The position numbers and the translations under genes were made by a program. Below are positions 1 to 11,787 of a stretch of 64,000 nt of DNA, piece after piece. Position 1 is the first letter of the stretch, and each line of letters begins with the position of its first letter. Under the pieces are notes generated by a model that did no database searches, was not told the DNA's origin, and saw nothing but the letters and a program-made list of their open reading frames with translations. This stretch comes from Lichenicoccus roseus (GTDB lineage: Bacteria; Pseudomonadota; Alphaproteobacteria; Acetobacterales; Acetobacteraceae). The stretch is taken from contig NZ_VCDI01000007.1 in assembly GCF_005844085.1 (NCBI RefSeq), positions 122,004 through 186,003 on the forward strand, written 5' to 3'.

Positions 1-29
1 TGGTCGACGGTACGGGGAGCCTCGCTCAT
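1..29 (-). CDS. ruvB: RuvB, Holliday junction helicase (first codons only)
   Basis: Only the first nine codons lie in the window (M-S-E-A-P-R-T-V-D). The ATG overlaps the TGA stop of ruvA as ATGA, the usual translational coupling of these genes. RuvB is the AAA+ motor that pumps DNA through the RuvA-bound Holliday junction. The call rests on position and on the short N-terminus, since no motif is inside the window. Confidence 0.75.
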
Positions 30-625
30 TTCGCCAGCTCCTTCAGGCTGTCACGCAGCACCGTATCCAGAGAGGCACCCGAGCCGAGCCGGTCAAGCAC
101 CCGGGTCACCGCAGGGGCCGCTTCCTGCCGGCGGAAGCCAAGGCCGAGCAGCGCAGCCAGGGCGTCCGACTCCGTGCCGACGCCGGCGACCGTGCCCAGG
201 GTGGCACCCGTGCCGGTCGGCATGCCGCCGGCTTTCTCACGCAGCTCGCTGAGCAGCCGGTCGGCGAGACGCGGCCCCACCCCCTGCAGCCGGGTCAGGC
301 TGGAACGGTCGCCCGACGCGATCACCGCGATCAGGTCGCGCGGCGACAGGCCGGACAGGATGCCGAGCGCCACCTTGGCGCCGACGCCCTGCACAGTGGT
401 CAGCAGCCGGAACCAGTCGCGCTCGGCGCTGTCGGAGAAGCCGTACAGCAGGATCGCGTCCTCGCGCACGACCGTCTCGACCAGCACCCGGGCCGGCTCG
501 GGCGGCCTCGGCAACGCGGCGAGCGTGCGGGTCGAGGCCTGCACCAGGTAGCCGACGCCGTTCACGTCGATGACGCAGCGATCGGCCTCGACCTGCGCGA
601 GGCGCCCGGTCAGGAGGGCGATCAT
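26..625 (-). CDS. ruvA: RuvA, Holliday junction DNA-binding subunit
   Basis: A 199-residue protein of normal family length. It binds the four-way junction as a tetramer and loads RuvB. The N-terminal OB-fold starts M-I-A-L-L-T-G and contains the VDVNGVGY stretch. The tandem helix-hairpin-helix segments are visible as VQGVGAKVALGIL and LQGVGPRLADRLLSEL (about residues 78-130), followed by a short linker and the C-terminal RuvB-binding domain (DALAALLGLGFRRQEA). It is the third gene of a yebC-ruvC-ruvA-ruvB run on the minus strand, 31 bases after ruvC and overlapping ruvB by four bases. Nothing unusual is seen. Confidence 0.97.
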   Translation of the reverse strand: MIALLTGRLAQVEADRCVIDVNGVGYLVQASTRTLAALPRPPEPARVLVETVVREDAILLYGFSDSAERDWFRLLTTVQGVGAKVALGILSGLSPRDLIAVIASGDRSSLTRLQGVGPRLADRLLSELREKAGGMPTGTGATLGTVAGVGTESDALAALLGLGFRRQEAAPAVTRVLDRLGSGASLDTVLRDSLKELAK

Positions 626-656
626 GACGCAGGGACGTTCATGGCAGGGTGAGCCG

Positions 657-1163
657 TCATGCCATGCGGGTCCCGGCGGCGATGCGCAGGTTCGACTGCC
701 GGTGGTGCGCGTGGCAGATCGCCACCGCCAGCGCGTCCGAGGCGTCCGCGCGCCGGATGGTGGCGCCGGGCAGCAGCCGGCGCACCATCATGCCGACCTG
801 CTCCTTGCTGGCAGCCCCGGTGCCGACCACCGCGCGCTTGACCGCCATCGCGCCGTATTCGCTGACCGCGATGCCGGCCAGCGCCGGTGCCAGCAACGCC
901 ACGCCACGCGCATAGCCGAGCTTGAGGGTCGCCGCGCCGTTGCGGTTCACATACGTCTCCTCCACCGCCGCCTCATCCGGCGAGAACGTCGAGAACAGGT
1001 CCTGCAACTGGTCGTGCAGCATCTTCAGGCGTAGCGGCACCGGTTCGTCGCCGTCGGTGGCGATCACCCCGTCGGCGACGTGACGCAACCGGTTGCCGGT
1101 CGATTCCAGTAGCCCCCAGCCGGTGAACCGCAGCCCGGGGTCGATCCCGACAATCAGGGTCAT
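657..1163 (-). CDS. ruvC: RuvC, crossover junction endodeoxyribonuclease
   Basis: A resolvase that cuts Holliday junctions held by RuvAB. I chose the ATG at 1163, giving 168 residues, because the protein then begins M-T-L-I-V-G-I-D-P-G-L-R, the canonical RuvC start carrying the first catalytic aspartate. Extending upstream to 1220 adds 19 residues without family character and would overlap yebC. Further acidic residues are seen in AAVEETYVNRN and in RRADASDALAVAICHAHH near the C-terminus, which supplies the last catalytic aspartates. It begins 7 bases after the yebC stop and is probably co-transcribed with it. Confidence 0.96.
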   Translation of the reverse strand: MTLIVGIDPGLRFTGWGLLESTGNRLRHVADGVIATDGDEPVPLRLKMLHDQLQDLFSTFSPDEAAVEETYVNRNGAATLKLGYARGVALLAPALAGIAVSEYGAMAVKRAVVGTGAASKEQVGMMVRRLLPGATIRRADASDALAVAICHAHHRQSNLRIAAGTRMA

Positions 1164-1170
1164 GCGACCC

Positions 1171-1920
1171 TCAGGCGGAAAGCCTCTCGGCGACATCGTC
1201 GGGCAGCTCGAAATTCGCATACACCGACTGCACGTCGTCGTTCTCCTCGAGCGCGTCGATGAGCTTCAGCAGGGTGGCGCCGCGCTCCTCGTCCAGCGTC
1301 ACCACGGTGCCGGCGCGCCAATCCAGCCTGGCACTCTCGGCCGGCCCGAACCGCGCCTCCAGCGCATCGCGCACGGCGAAGAAGCTTTCGACCGCGCAGG
1401 TGACCTCGTGTCCCTCGGGGCCGGTTTCCACGTTGTCGGCGCCGGCCTCGATCGCCGCCTCCAGCATCGCCTCCTCGCCGGCGGCCCCGGCGGGATAGCG
1501 CACCACGCCAAGACGGGAGAACATGAACGACACCGAGTTGCTCTCGCCCAGGCTGCCGCCATGCTTGGAGAACGCGGCGCGCACGTCGGACGCGGTGCGG
1601 TTGCGGTTGTCGGTCAGCGCCTCGACGATCACCGCGACGCCGGCCGGTCCGTAGCCCTCGTAGCGGACCTCGACATAGTCGTCGCCGGCTGCCGCGCCCG
1701 CCGCCTTCTTGATGGCGCGGTCGATGGTGTCCTTGGGCATGTTGATCTCGCGCGCCGCCAGCATCGCGCCGCGCAGCCGCGGGTTGGAGCCCGGGTCCGG
1801 CAGCCCGGTGCGCGCCGCGACCGTGATCTCGCGGATAACTTTCGCGAACTGCCGCGCGCGACGCGCATCCTGCGCGCCCTTGCGGTGCATGATGTTCTTG
1901 AACTGGGAATGACCGGCCAT
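1171..1920 (-). CDS. yebC: YebC/PmpR (TACO1) family protein
   Basis: A 249-residue protein of standard length. The N-terminus [19 protein letters not shown] is diagnostic, and the [21 protein letters not shown] block is also typical. The family was long annotated as transcriptional regulators; recent work on bacterial and mitochondrial members ties it to translation of difficult proline-rich stretches, so the exact role here is left open. It heads the ruv operon, as in many alphaproteobacteria, and lies just downstream of secA on the same strand (20 bases between them). Confidence 0.95.
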   Translation of the reverse strand: MAGHSQFKNIMHRKGAQDARRARQFAKVIREITVAARTGLPDPGSNPRLRGAMLAAREINMPKDTIDRAIKKAAGAAAGDDYVEVRYEGYGPAGVAVIVEALTDNRNRTASDVRAAFSKHGGSLGESNSVSFMFSRLGVVRYPAGAAGEEAMLEAAIEAGADNVETGPEGHEVTCAVESFFAVRDALEARFGPAESARLDWRAGTVVTLDEERGATLLKLIDALEENDDVQSVYANFELPDDVAERLSA

Positions 1921-1939
1921 TGTCTCTGATCCGTCGCCC

Positions 1940-4663
<2,724 letters not shown>

Positions 4664-4917
4664 GAAGGCCTTCCGGGGTGGCGCGAGCCGAGCCGGCCGA
4701 TCCACAGCATGCGGAAGCCCACAGCATACGGAAGCCCGGGCCGATCGACCTGGATCAGTAGTCGCCTTGAGATAAGACCCGCTCCCACCCCGGTCAACGG
4801 CGGTGCCCGGGGCGGCCATCGCATCGTGCCTGCAAGCGGGCCTGGACGGCCCTCGCCTTGTCGCCTCCCGCCGGTTCCGCCATGATCCGGACACCTCGAA
4901 CTTCAAGGCTCTCCCTT

Positions 4918-5904
4918 ATGCGGTTACCCAGCCTGGCGGCCTCCCTCGCGGCGGCAGCCCTGCTCGCTCCTGCCCTTCTGCCCGTATCCGAGGCAGCCAG
5001 GGCACAGACCGCCCATCATCCTTCGCCCGATGCCGGGCCAGGCAAGACCGCCAATCCGAACCCGGTCGTGGCCAGCGTGAACGGCGATGCGATCCACCTG
5101 GACGATGTCCGTGCCGCCGCCCAGACGCTGCCCGACGAGATGCGGCAGATGCCGCCGAACGTGCTGTTCCCGATGATCGTGAACCAGGTCATCGACCAGA
5201 AGGCGCTGCTGATTGCGGCTCGCCGCGATGGCACGCAGAAGGATCCGCAGGTCCAGAAGGCCATGCAGGCCGCCGCCGACACCGCGTTGCAGAACATCTA
5301 CCTGACCCGCCAGGTCAGCCCGATGGTCACCGACCAGGCGGTGCGCGACGTCTACGACAAGACCATGGCAGGCAAGTCCGGCGAGAAGGAGGTGCATGCG
5401 CGCCACATCCTGCTCGCGACCAAGGCGCAGGCCGAGGACGTGATCAAGCAGCTCAAGGGCGGTGCCGACTTCAGCAAGCTGGCCAGCACGCTGTCCACCG
5501 ACAAGGCGTCGGCAGCGCAGAACGGCGGCGACCTCGGCTGGTTCAAGCAGGGTGACATGCTGCCGGAGTTCTCGGCGGCCGCGTTCTCGATGAACAAGGG
5601 ACAGATCTCCGACCAGCCGGTGCAGACGCGCTATGGCTGGCACGTGATCCAGGTGCTCGACACCCGCACCGCCGCGCCGCCGAGCTTCGACAGCGTGAAG
5701 GACCAGATCCGCCAGAAGCTGATCCAGCAGGATGTCCGCAAGGTGGTGGACCAGGCGCTGACCGGCGTGAAGGTGGTGCGGTTCAAGCCCGACGGCTCGC
5801 GCGACAATTCGCCGCCGATGGGTCCGCAGGGCGCCGGCGCGCAGGGCGGCGGCGTTCCAGGCCAGGCGCCGCAACCGGCTCCCGGCACCCCGAGCGCGGA
5901 CTGA
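4918..5904 (+). CDS. Secreted parvulin-type peptidyl-prolyl isomerase
   Basis: A PpiC/SurA-like foldase expected in the periplasm. The ATG at 4918 puts a signal peptide directly at the N-terminus (MRLPSLAASLAAAALLAPA, cleavage near ARA-Q); upstream ATG 4882 and TTG 4858 are in frame but would bury it. After a SurA-like helical region (about residues 45-150) comes the parvulin fold with ARHILL, GGDLGWF and the YGWHVIQV end (about 160-265). The tail is rich in Gly, Pro and Gln and looks disordered. It diverges from secA and is followed 4 bases later by argJ. The parvulin call is certain; the client proteins are unknown. Confidence 0.93.
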   Translation: MRLPSLAASLAAAALLAPALLPVSEAARAQTAHHPSPDAGPGKTANPNPVVASVNGDAIHLDDVRAAAQTLPDEMRQMPPNVLFPMIVNQVIDQKALLIAARRDGTQKDPQVQKAMQAAADTALQNIYLTRQVSPMVTDQAVRDVYDKTMAGKSGEKEVHARHILLATKAQAEDVIKQLKGGADFSKLASTLSTDKASAAQNGGDLGWFKQGDMLPEFSAAAFSMNKGQISDQPVQTRYGWHVIQVLDTRTAAPPSFDSVKDQIRQKLIQQDVRKVVDQALTGVKVVRFKPDGSRDNSPPMGPQGAGAQGGGVPGQAPQPAPGTPSAD

Positions 5905-5908
5905 CCGC

Positions 5909-7138
5909 ATGCCCCTCGCCGTCTCGCCGCTGGCGCTTCCCTTCCCGGTGCTGCCGCCGATCGCGGGGGTCCGTTTCGCGGCGGGAATGGCGGGCATCCG
6001 ATACAAGGAGCGCACCGACCTGGTGCTGGCGGAGTTCGCTCCGCACACCGGGGTCGCCGGCGTGTTCACTGCCAACAAGTGCCCGGGCGCACCGGTCGAC
6101 TGGTGCCGCGCGGCGCTACCGGGCGGCACCGCGCGGGCGCTGGTGGTGAATGCCGGCAACGCCAACGTTTTCACCGGACGCGCCGGCGTCGCCAGCACCA
6201 GCGAGACCGCGGACGCCGCCGCCGGCCTGGCACGGTGCCTGCCGTCCGAGGTGTTCATCGCATCGACGGGCGTGATCGGCGAGGTGCTGCCGCACGACCG
6301 CATCGTCGCCGCCCTGCCTGCCTTGCACGGCACGCTCGACGGGGATGCCTGGGAGGCGGCGGCGCGTGGCATCATGACCACCGACACCTTCCCCAAGGGC
6401 GCTACCCGCACCGCGCGTATCGGCGGCACCGAGGTTCGTATCAACGGCATCGCCAAGGGCAGCGGCATGATCGCACCCGACATGGCGACCATGCTATGCT
6501 TCATCGCGACCGACGCGTCGCTGCCGGCGCCGGTGCTGCAGAGCCTGCTCGCGGGCGGCGTCGACCGCAGCTTCAACTGCACCACCGTCGATAGCGACAC
6601 CTCGACCAGCGACACCGTGCTGCTGTTCGCGACCGGTGCCGCCGGCAACGCGCCGGTTGCCGATGCCGCCGATCCGGCACTCGCCGACTTCGCCCAGGCG
6701 CTCGATGCGCTGCTGCTGGATCTCGCGCTGAAGGTGGTGCGCGACGGCGAAGGGGCCGGCAAGCTGGTCCGCATCGACGTGGCCGGCGCGGTGTCGGACA
6801 GCTCGGCCCGGCGGGTGGCGCTGGCGGTGGCGAACTCGCCGCTGGTCAAGACCGCGATCGCCGGCGAGGACGCCAACTGGGGCCGCATCGTCATGGCGGT
6901 CGGCAAGAGCGGCGAGCCGGCCGACCGCGACCGCCTCTCGGTGGGGATCGGCGGCACCTGGATGGCGCGCGACGGCGCTGTCGTGCCGGGCTACGACGAG
7001 GCGCCGGTGGTGGCGCACGTGAAGGGTTTCGAGATCGAGATCGCGGTCGATCTCGGGCTCGGCAACGGTCGCGGAACCGCCTGGACCTGCGACCTGACGC
7101 ACGGCTACATCGATATCAACGGCAGCTACCGGAGCTAA
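5909..7138 (+). CDS. argJ: ArgJ, ornithine acetyltransferase / N-acetylglutamate synthase
   Basis: A 409-residue enzyme that moves the acetyl group from N-acetylornithine to glutamate, so that arginine synthesis recycles acetyl groups. The self-cleavage site is KGSGMIAPDMATML, with Thr194 as the residue that becomes the new N-terminal nucleophile of the beta chain. The oxyanion-hole pair lies in STGVIGE and the C-terminal block ANWGRIVMAVGKSG is typical. The start lies 4 bases after the parvulin stop, so the two genes probably share a transcript. Confidence 0.97.
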   Translation: MPLAVSPLALPFPVLPPIAGVRFAAGMAGIRYKERTDLVLAEFAPHTGVAGVFTANKCPGAPVDWCRAALPGGTARALVVNAGNANVFTGRAGVASTSETADAAAGLARCLPSEVFIASTGVIGEVLPHDRIVAALPALHGTLDGDAWEAAARGIMTTDTFPKGATRTARIGGTEVRINGIAKGSGMIAPDMATMLCFIATDASLPAPVLQSLLAGGVDRSFNCTTVDSDTSTSDTVLLFATGAAGNAPVADAADPALADFAQALDALLLDLALKVVRDGEGAGKLVRIDVAGAVSDSSARRVALAVANSPLVKTAIAGEDANWGRIVMAVGKSGEPADRDRLSVGIGGTWMARDGAVVPGYDEAPVVAHVKGFEIEIAVDLGLGNGRGTAWTCDLTHGYIDINGSYRS

Positions 7139-7170
7139 GTTCAGGCCAACCGGCTCCGGGAAGGGTTTCG

Positions 7171-7800
7171 ATGGCGATCAATGCGTTCGACCAGGCCTCT
7201 GCCAACCCGACGTCACCCTGGCAGGGCCGCGTGCCCGGGGCCGGACCGGACCGGGTATGGGGCTATGCCGGCTTCTGGTGGCGTGCGCTGGCGCACGTGA
7301 TCGACGGGTTCGTGCTGTTTGCCGCCCAGCTCGCCATCGGCCGCGTGGTCGGCGGTCCACGATTCGGCATCAGCAACGACACCAGCATGCCAGACCAGGG
7401 CGGCATCCAGAACGCCGCCTACATGATGCGGCCCGAAGCGCTGCAGACCTGGCCCCACGGCCACTGGCATGTCACCGGCCCCGGGGTGGCCGACCTGCTC
7501 ACCTTCCTGGTGCCGCTGCTCTATTTCACCCTGATGGAAAGCTCGCGCTGGCAGGCGACCGTCGGCAAGCGGGTCTGCCATCTGCGCGTCACCGGCCTGG
7601 ACGGCCAGCGCATCACCTACTGGCGGGCGCTGGGCCGCTATGCCGGCAAGATCGTCTCCTACCTGACCTTCTGCATCGGCTTCATGATGGCGGGCTGGAC
7701 CACCCGCAAGCAGGCCCTGCACGACCTGATGGCCGAGACCCTGGTGGTGCGGCTGCGGCGCCCGAACGACCTCGTGCAGTTCCGGCCGCCGCCTGGCTGA
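7171..7800 (+). CDS. RDD family membrane protein
   Basis: A 209-residue inner-membrane protein. The RDD family is named for its conserved Arg-Asp-Asp; here the first membrane segment (FWWRALAHVIDGFVLFAA) keeps the R...D spacing, and the third segment is preceded by SRWQATVGKRVCHLRVTGLDG, which is the usual RDD signature GKxxxxLRV. The C-terminal KQALHDLMAETLVV is also typical. Family members have been linked to ion transport, but no substrate can be read here. It follows argJ by 32 bases with a weak ribosome site (GGAAGG, 10 bases upstream). Confidence 0.88.
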   Translation: MAINAFDQASANPTSPWQGRVPGAGPDRVWGYAGFWWRALAHVIDGFVLFAAQLAIGRVVGGPRFGISNDTSMPDQGGIQNAAYMMRPEALQTWPHGHWHVTGPGVADLLTFLVPLLYFTLMESSRWQATVGKRVCHLRVTGLDGQRITYWRALGRYAGKIVSYLTFCIGFMMAGWTTRKQALHDLMAETLVVRLRRPNDLVQFRPPPG

Positions 7801-7830
7801 CGGCGCGCCCACGCACCGGGCCGCCCAGGA

Positions 7831-7876
7831 CTGGCCCGAGGTTGCTGAGAACCGGCCCGAGGCCGCTTAGAACTGG
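7831..7876. repeat. Two imperfect ~22-bp tandem repeats at a convergent gene end
   Basis: Two consecutive units with the shared core GGCCCGAGG-N4-CT-AGAAC occur here, spanning the stop codon of the outer-membrane protein gene on the minus strand and the short gap after the RDD gene. No clean hairpin terminator was found in the same gap. The function is unknown; slippage during replication is the simplest origin. Confidence 0.45.
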
Positions 7877-8892
7877 AGCGTGCCGCGCAGCCAGAACACC
7901 TCGCCCTGCCGGCGGTCGTAGGCGAACACCTCGTGCTCGTAGTGGAAGTTGAGCTGGGTGTGCGCAGTGGGGGCGTAATTTATGGCCGGACCGATGGCGA
8001 AGGCCTGGCCGCGATCGCCCGGCCCCTCGTTCAGCGGATCGAACGGCACCAGCGGATTGGGCGAGCGCACGGTGTTCACCACCACCCCGTTCTGGGTGTC
8101 GTTGGTGAACTGGTCGTAGAAATACCCCTCGGCGCCGATCGCCAGGCTGCGCGACAGATGCTGCTGCAACAGGTAGGTGAACGACAACTCGTTGCCGGAC
8201 TTGTAGTGGGTGGCATCGTTCTGCGAGTTGAACGACATGTTGTAGTTGATCGAGATCTCCTGGCCGTAGCGGTTCAGGTAGGTCACCAGCAGCGCCGGCC
8301 GGTAGCTCCAGTAGTTCTGACCGATACTGTTGCCGATCGGGTCGTTGCGGTTGTACTGGCCGGTCGGCGCGGTGAACTCGACCGGCGAAAGGGTCACGTA
8401 CAGATCGGTGTGCGGGATCGCCCATTGCAGGAACACCGGCACGATCGTCATGTCGGCGAATCCGCGCCGCGTCTCGCCGCTGCCTGAGGTCTGTCCGAAG
8501 ATGGTGTCCTGCGCCTCGGCCCGCGACCAGGCGTAGGGCAGATAGAATCCGGTGCCGATGGTGGCGTCGATGACCGGAACCTTGAACGGTGCGACATAGA
8601 GCCCGGTCACCACGTCGGCAGTCGTGCTCTGGTAGTATTTCAGCGGATACTTGCCGAGCAGGCCGGCGTTGAGCGAGGTCGGGTTGCCGTTCCGGTCGTT
8701 CAACTGGTTCGAATAGATGTAGTTGACGTCGTTGCGGAGATAGAAGCCGCTCGGCAGCGGATAGCCGCAGATCTGGTCGATGAACGCCAGATCGACATGG
8801 GTCTGACCGTTCTCGGTGGCGTTCGAGACTGCCGGATAGGACATGAGCAGAGCCGCCGCGCCGGCGATCGGCCACCTCTTGCTGGTTCTCAT
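7867..8892 (-). CDS. Outer-membrane beta-barrel, SphA / MetA-phenol-degradation-like family
   Basis: A 341-residue protein with a signal peptide (MRTSKRWPIAGAAALLMSYP). The rest consists of alternating amphipathic strands rich in Tyr, Asn and Thr, ending in the Phe typical of outer-membrane barrels (LRGTLQF). This layout and the opening HVDLAFIDQICGYPLPSGFYLRNDVNYIYS resemble the SphA/phenol MetA-pathway family, thought to pass hydrophobic substrates through the outer membrane. The ATG at 8892 has GGGGAAAG 10 bases upstream. It is transcribed alone, next to the TetR regulator of the hydrophobic-acid regulon, so it may serve that uptake; this is inference. Confidence 0.75.
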   Translation of the reverse strand: MRTSKRWPIAGAAALLMSYPAVSNATENGQTHVDLAFIDQICGYPLPSGFYLRNDVNYIYSNQLNDRNGNPTSLNAGLLGKYPLKYYQSTTADVVTGLYVAPFKVPVIDATIGTGFYLPYAWSRAEAQDTIFGQTSGSGETRRGFADMTIVPVFLQWAIPHTDLYVTLSPVEFTAPTGQYNRNDPIGNSIGQNYWSYRPALLVTYLNRYGQEISINYNMSFNSQNDATHYKSGNELSFTYLLQQHLSRSLAIGAEGYFYDQFTNDTQNGVVVNTVRSPNPLVPFDPLNEGPGDRGQAFAIGPAINYAPTAHTQLNFHYEHEVFAYDRRQGEVFWLRGTLQF

Positions 8893-9196
8893 GGACGCAC
8901 GTCTTTCCCCTGCGAGCCGGCACATCGGCCGATCGATTGTTTTATTTGTAGAGGTATCGATTTGCAGACACCGTATGGCACGGTGGCCTGATTATGTTGC
9001 CGTGCAGCAGTCTCCGGATCACCATCGACAAGGCGTGAACAAGGATAAACATGGAGCCGGGAACCAATCCTGGGAGCCTCATGCCTCCCCGGATACCGGC
9101 GTTCGAAGCTTAGGTATGGCCAGGATCGGCGTCAAACCCTGTTCTTGGCGGGGCGCAGGTAAAGTCTTCGTTGTCAGGCCGTGTGTGTTGCGCGCA
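8893..9196. other. Gene-free stretch of ~300 bases
   Basis: This lies between the start of the outer-membrane protein gene and the end of the TetR-type regulator gene, both on the minus strand. It is less GC-rich than its surroundings (for example TTGTTTTATTTGTAGAGG near 8937) and must hold the promoter of the barrel gene. No coding frame, RNA gene or convincing hairpin was seen. Confidence 0.5.
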
Positions 9197-10432
9197 TCAC
9201 CCTCCGCCATCGAGCAATCCGTCGAACAAGGTCGAGCCGTAGAGGGCGACCGCCCTGCGTTCCGGCACCCGGGCGGCGCGGGCCCGGAGTTCGTATGCGG
9301 CGTTGATCGTCGACATCAGCACCCGGCCGGCGATCAGTGGATCGACCGGCGCGATCGAGCCCTCGGATATCGTATCGATCAGCAGCCCGGTCCAGCGACG
9401 GGTGATGCGCTCCGACCGCTCGATCACCTCGCGGCGGGGGCCGGCCGGCAGCGCCAGCAGCGCCGTGGTTCGTAGCAGCGGAGTGCTGTCCGAGAGCTGT
9501 ATGGAGAGCAGCGCGGACAAGACCGCATCGAGTTTCGACAGGCAGTTGCCGGGCGCCGCCAGCGCCGCGTCCAGCGCCTGCGTAACGGTGTCGAGGCTGC
9601 GCCTGAAGCATTCCAGCACCAGGTCGTCCTTGCCGTCGAGATGGTGATAGAAGCTGCCCTTGGTCACGTTCAGCCGCGCCGAGATGCGGTCGACCGAGGT
9701 GCCGCGATAGCCGCGCTCGTTGATCAGACGGGTCGCGGCGCCCAGGAAACGTTCTCCCGGATCGTCCGGCCTGGGCGCCGGCAGCGCAGGCGGAACGACT
9801 TCGGCAGCCCGGACGCGCGGCGCCAGGCCGTTCTCCAGCATCTCGACCAGGCGGGCCTGCACGCGCCCGAGCTCCTCGGGCGCGTAATCCTCCAGCCAGG
9901 ACGGCAGCACATAGAGATTGTCGAGCAGCACGTGCGTGCGCATCAGGCGCAGCAACTGCTCCTCCTCGCCCCCGCCCACGCCGAAGAATTCCCGGGCCCG
10001 GCGGACGATTGCGACATAGCGGGCCACCAGGGCGGCGCGCGCCGGATCCTCGGTCGCACGCAGATCATTGAGGCGGACCACCGGATGCACCATGTTGCGG
10101 CCGGAGGCGGCGGCGGCCTCGAAGCTCAGCCGCACCAGGCTGCGTATGCGCGAGGACGGGTCGGGCGCCAGTCCCGCCTCGGCCACCTGCTGCTCGAGCA
10201 GGTCCAGCGCACGGTCGAAGCAGGCGGCGGCGAGCTCGTCCTTGCGCCGGAAATAATAGGTGATGCTGGTGTTGCTGAGCCCGATCGCCGACGCCACCTC
10301 GGCCAGCGACAGGCCCTTCACGCCGTGCTCGTTGATCAGCGTGGAGGCGGCATCGACGATCATGCCGCGCTTGACGAGATAGCGCGTGGTGGCGGGCGAA
10401 GCCGCCGCGGGCTGCGCGGCACCGCTGCTCAT
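9197..10432 (-). CDS. Tandem double-TetR transcriptional regulator
   Basis: A 411-residue protein made of two complete TetR units in one chain. The first DNA-binding domain is at about residues 24-70 (LSLAEVASAIGLSNTSITYYF) and the second at about 228-275 (TSVDRISARLNVTKGSFYHHL), each followed by a helical ligand domain of about 140 residues. The usual TetR length is about 200, so this is a fused pair able to act like a dimer within one polypeptide. It diverges from the acyl-CoA operon with only 86 bases between the starts, so it probably represses that operon and itself, with an acyl-CoA or related intermediate as inducer. The fusion is seen directly; the ligand is inference. Confidence 0.88.
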   Translation of the reverse strand: MSSGAAQPAAASPATTRYLVKRGMIVDAASTLINEHGVKGLSLAEVASAIGLSNTSITYYFRRKDELAAACFDRALDLLEQQVAEAGLAPDPSSRIRSLVRLSFEAAAASGRNMVHPVVRLNDLRATEDPARAALVARYVAIVRRAREFFGVGGGEEEQLLRLMRTHVLLDNLYVLPSWLEDYAPEELGRVQARLVEMLENGLAPRVRAAEVVPPALPAPRPDDPGERFLGAATRLINERGYRGTSVDRISARLNVTKGSFYHHLDGKDDLVLECFRRSLDTVTQALDAALAAPGNCLSKLDAVLSALLSIQLSDSTPLLRTTALLALPAGPRREVIERSERITRRWTGLLIDTISEGSIAPVDPLIAGRVLMSTINAAYELRARAARVPERRAVALYGSTLFDGLLDGGG

Positions 10433-10518
10433 GAAGATGCCACTTGGCGTTTATTCCTGCGTTCGGTATGGCTGATCATAGAAGAAAAGGCGCAACGTCG
10501 CCATGAGGGAACTTCGGG
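10433..10518. promoter_or_regulatory. Divergent promoter/operator region of the acyl-CoA regulon
   Basis: Eighty-six bases separate the start codons of the double-TetR gene (minus) and the first acyl-CoA dehydrogenase (plus), so both promoters and the repressor operator must be here. A partial palindrome GGCGCAACGTCGCC is visible at about 10488. I could not define the operator with confidence. Confidence 0.5.
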
Positions 10519-11787
10519 ATGGACTTCGCGCCGAGCGAGCGCCAAAGCCAATTCAGGGATCGGGTACGCGAATTCATCATCAGCCGGATCCGCCCGCGCC
10601 AGGATGAGTATCGCCGCCAGGCGGCAGCGGGCGAGCGCTGGAAGGTGCTTCCGTTGGTCGAGGAACTCAAGGCCGAGGCACGCTCGGCCGGCTTGTGGAA
10701 CCTGTTCATGCCGCCGGCCGGTCCGGGAACGCCGGTCGATGACTTCCCCTTCGAGTTTGCTCCAGGCGGCGAGCCGCTCGGCAACCTGGACTATGCACTG
10801 TGCGCCGAGGAGATGGGACGCGTGCCCTGGGCCCCGGAGGTGTTCAACTGCTCGGCCCCGGATACCGGCAACATGGAGGTGCTGCACCGCTACGGGAAGC
10901 TGGCACAGAAGCAGGCCTGGCTCGGCCCGCTGATGCGCGGCGAGATCCGCTCGAGCTTCCTGATGACGGAGCCGGACGTCGCCTCCTCGGACGCCACCAA
11001 CATCCGGTCCCGCCTGGTGCGCAAAGGCGACCACTACATCCTCAGCGGCCGCAAATGGTGGTCGTCCGGCGCCGGTGATCCGCGCTGCCGGGTAGCGATC
11101 GTGATGGCGAAGAGCAATCCCGACGCCGAGCGGCATCGCCAGCAGAGCATGATCCTGCTCGACCTCGCCTCGCCCGGCGTACGCGTCGAGCGCCTGCTTC
11201 CGGTATTCGGCTACGACGATGCACCGCACGGCCACGCCGAGATCGTGCTCGACGACGTGCGTATCCCGGCGGAAAACATGCTGCTGGGCGAGGGGCGCGG
11301 CTTCGAGATCGCGCAGGGCCGGCTGGGCCCCGGCCGGATCCATCATTGCATGCGCACGATCGGCATCGCCGAGGAGGCACTGGATGCGATGGGCCGCCGG
11401 CTGCTCTCGCGGGTCGCGTTCGGCAAGCGCATCGCCGACCAGTCGATCTGGGAGGACCGGGTGGCGCGGGCGCGCATCGATATCGAGATGTGCCGCCTGC
11501 TCTGCCTGAAGGCGGCGGACATGATGGACCGGCTTGGCAACAAGGCCGCCCGCGACGAGATCGCGATGATCAAGGTCGCCGCGCCGACAATGGCGCTGCG
11601 CATCATCGACGACGCGATCCAGGCGCACGGCGGCGCCGGTGTCTCGGAGGATTTCGGGCTCGCCGCGGCCTATGCCGCAGTGCGCACGCTGCGGCTGGCC
11701 GACGGCCCCGACGAGGTGCATCTGCGCGCCATCGCCCGGTCGGAATTCTCGCGACACTCGGCGCATGCGGCGGCACGTCCGGCATGA
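10519..11787 (+). CDS. Acyl-CoA dehydrogenase, ACAD10/11- and LvaC-like
   Basis: A 422-residue FAD enzyme with the three-part ACAD fold: N-terminal helices, central barrel ([16 protein letters not shown], then [13 protein letters not shown]) and C-terminal helices ending [17 protein letters not shown]. This C-terminal DGPDEVH form, in place of EGTxEIQR, marks the ACAD10/11 branch. It overlaps the next gene, an APH-type kinase, by ATGA. The same two domains are fused in human ACAD10/ACAD11 and paired as LvaA/LvaC in levulinate catabolism, where a phosphorylated 4-hydroxyacyl-CoA is dephosphorylated and its hydroxyl moved to carbon 3. That reaction is the best guess here. Confidence 0.9.
   Translation: MDFAPSERQSQFRDRVREFIISRIRPRQDEYRRQAAAGERWKVLPLVEELKAEARSAGLWNLFMPPAGPGTPVDDFPFEFAPGGEPLGNLDYALCAEEMGRVPWAPEVFNCSAPDTGNMEVLHRYGKLAQKQAWLGPLMRGEIRSSFLMTEPDVASSDATNIRSRLVRKGDHYILSGRKWWSSGAGDPRCRVAIVMAKSNPDAERHRQQSMILLDLASPGVRVERLLPVFGYDDAPHGHAEIVLDDVRIPAENMLLGEGRGFEIAQGRLGPGRIHHCMRTIGIAEEALDAMGRRLLSRVAFGKRIADQSIWEDRVARARIDIEMCRLLCLKAADMMDRLGNKAARDEIAMIKVAAPTMALRIIDDAIQAHGGAGVSEDFGLAAAYAAVRTLRLADGPDEVHLRAIARSEFSRHSAHAAARPA

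Noticed and set aside
7801..7866. Hairpin terminator between the RDD gene and the outer-membrane protein gene
   Set aside because: GC-rich repeats are present, but I found no stem of useful length followed by a T-tract.
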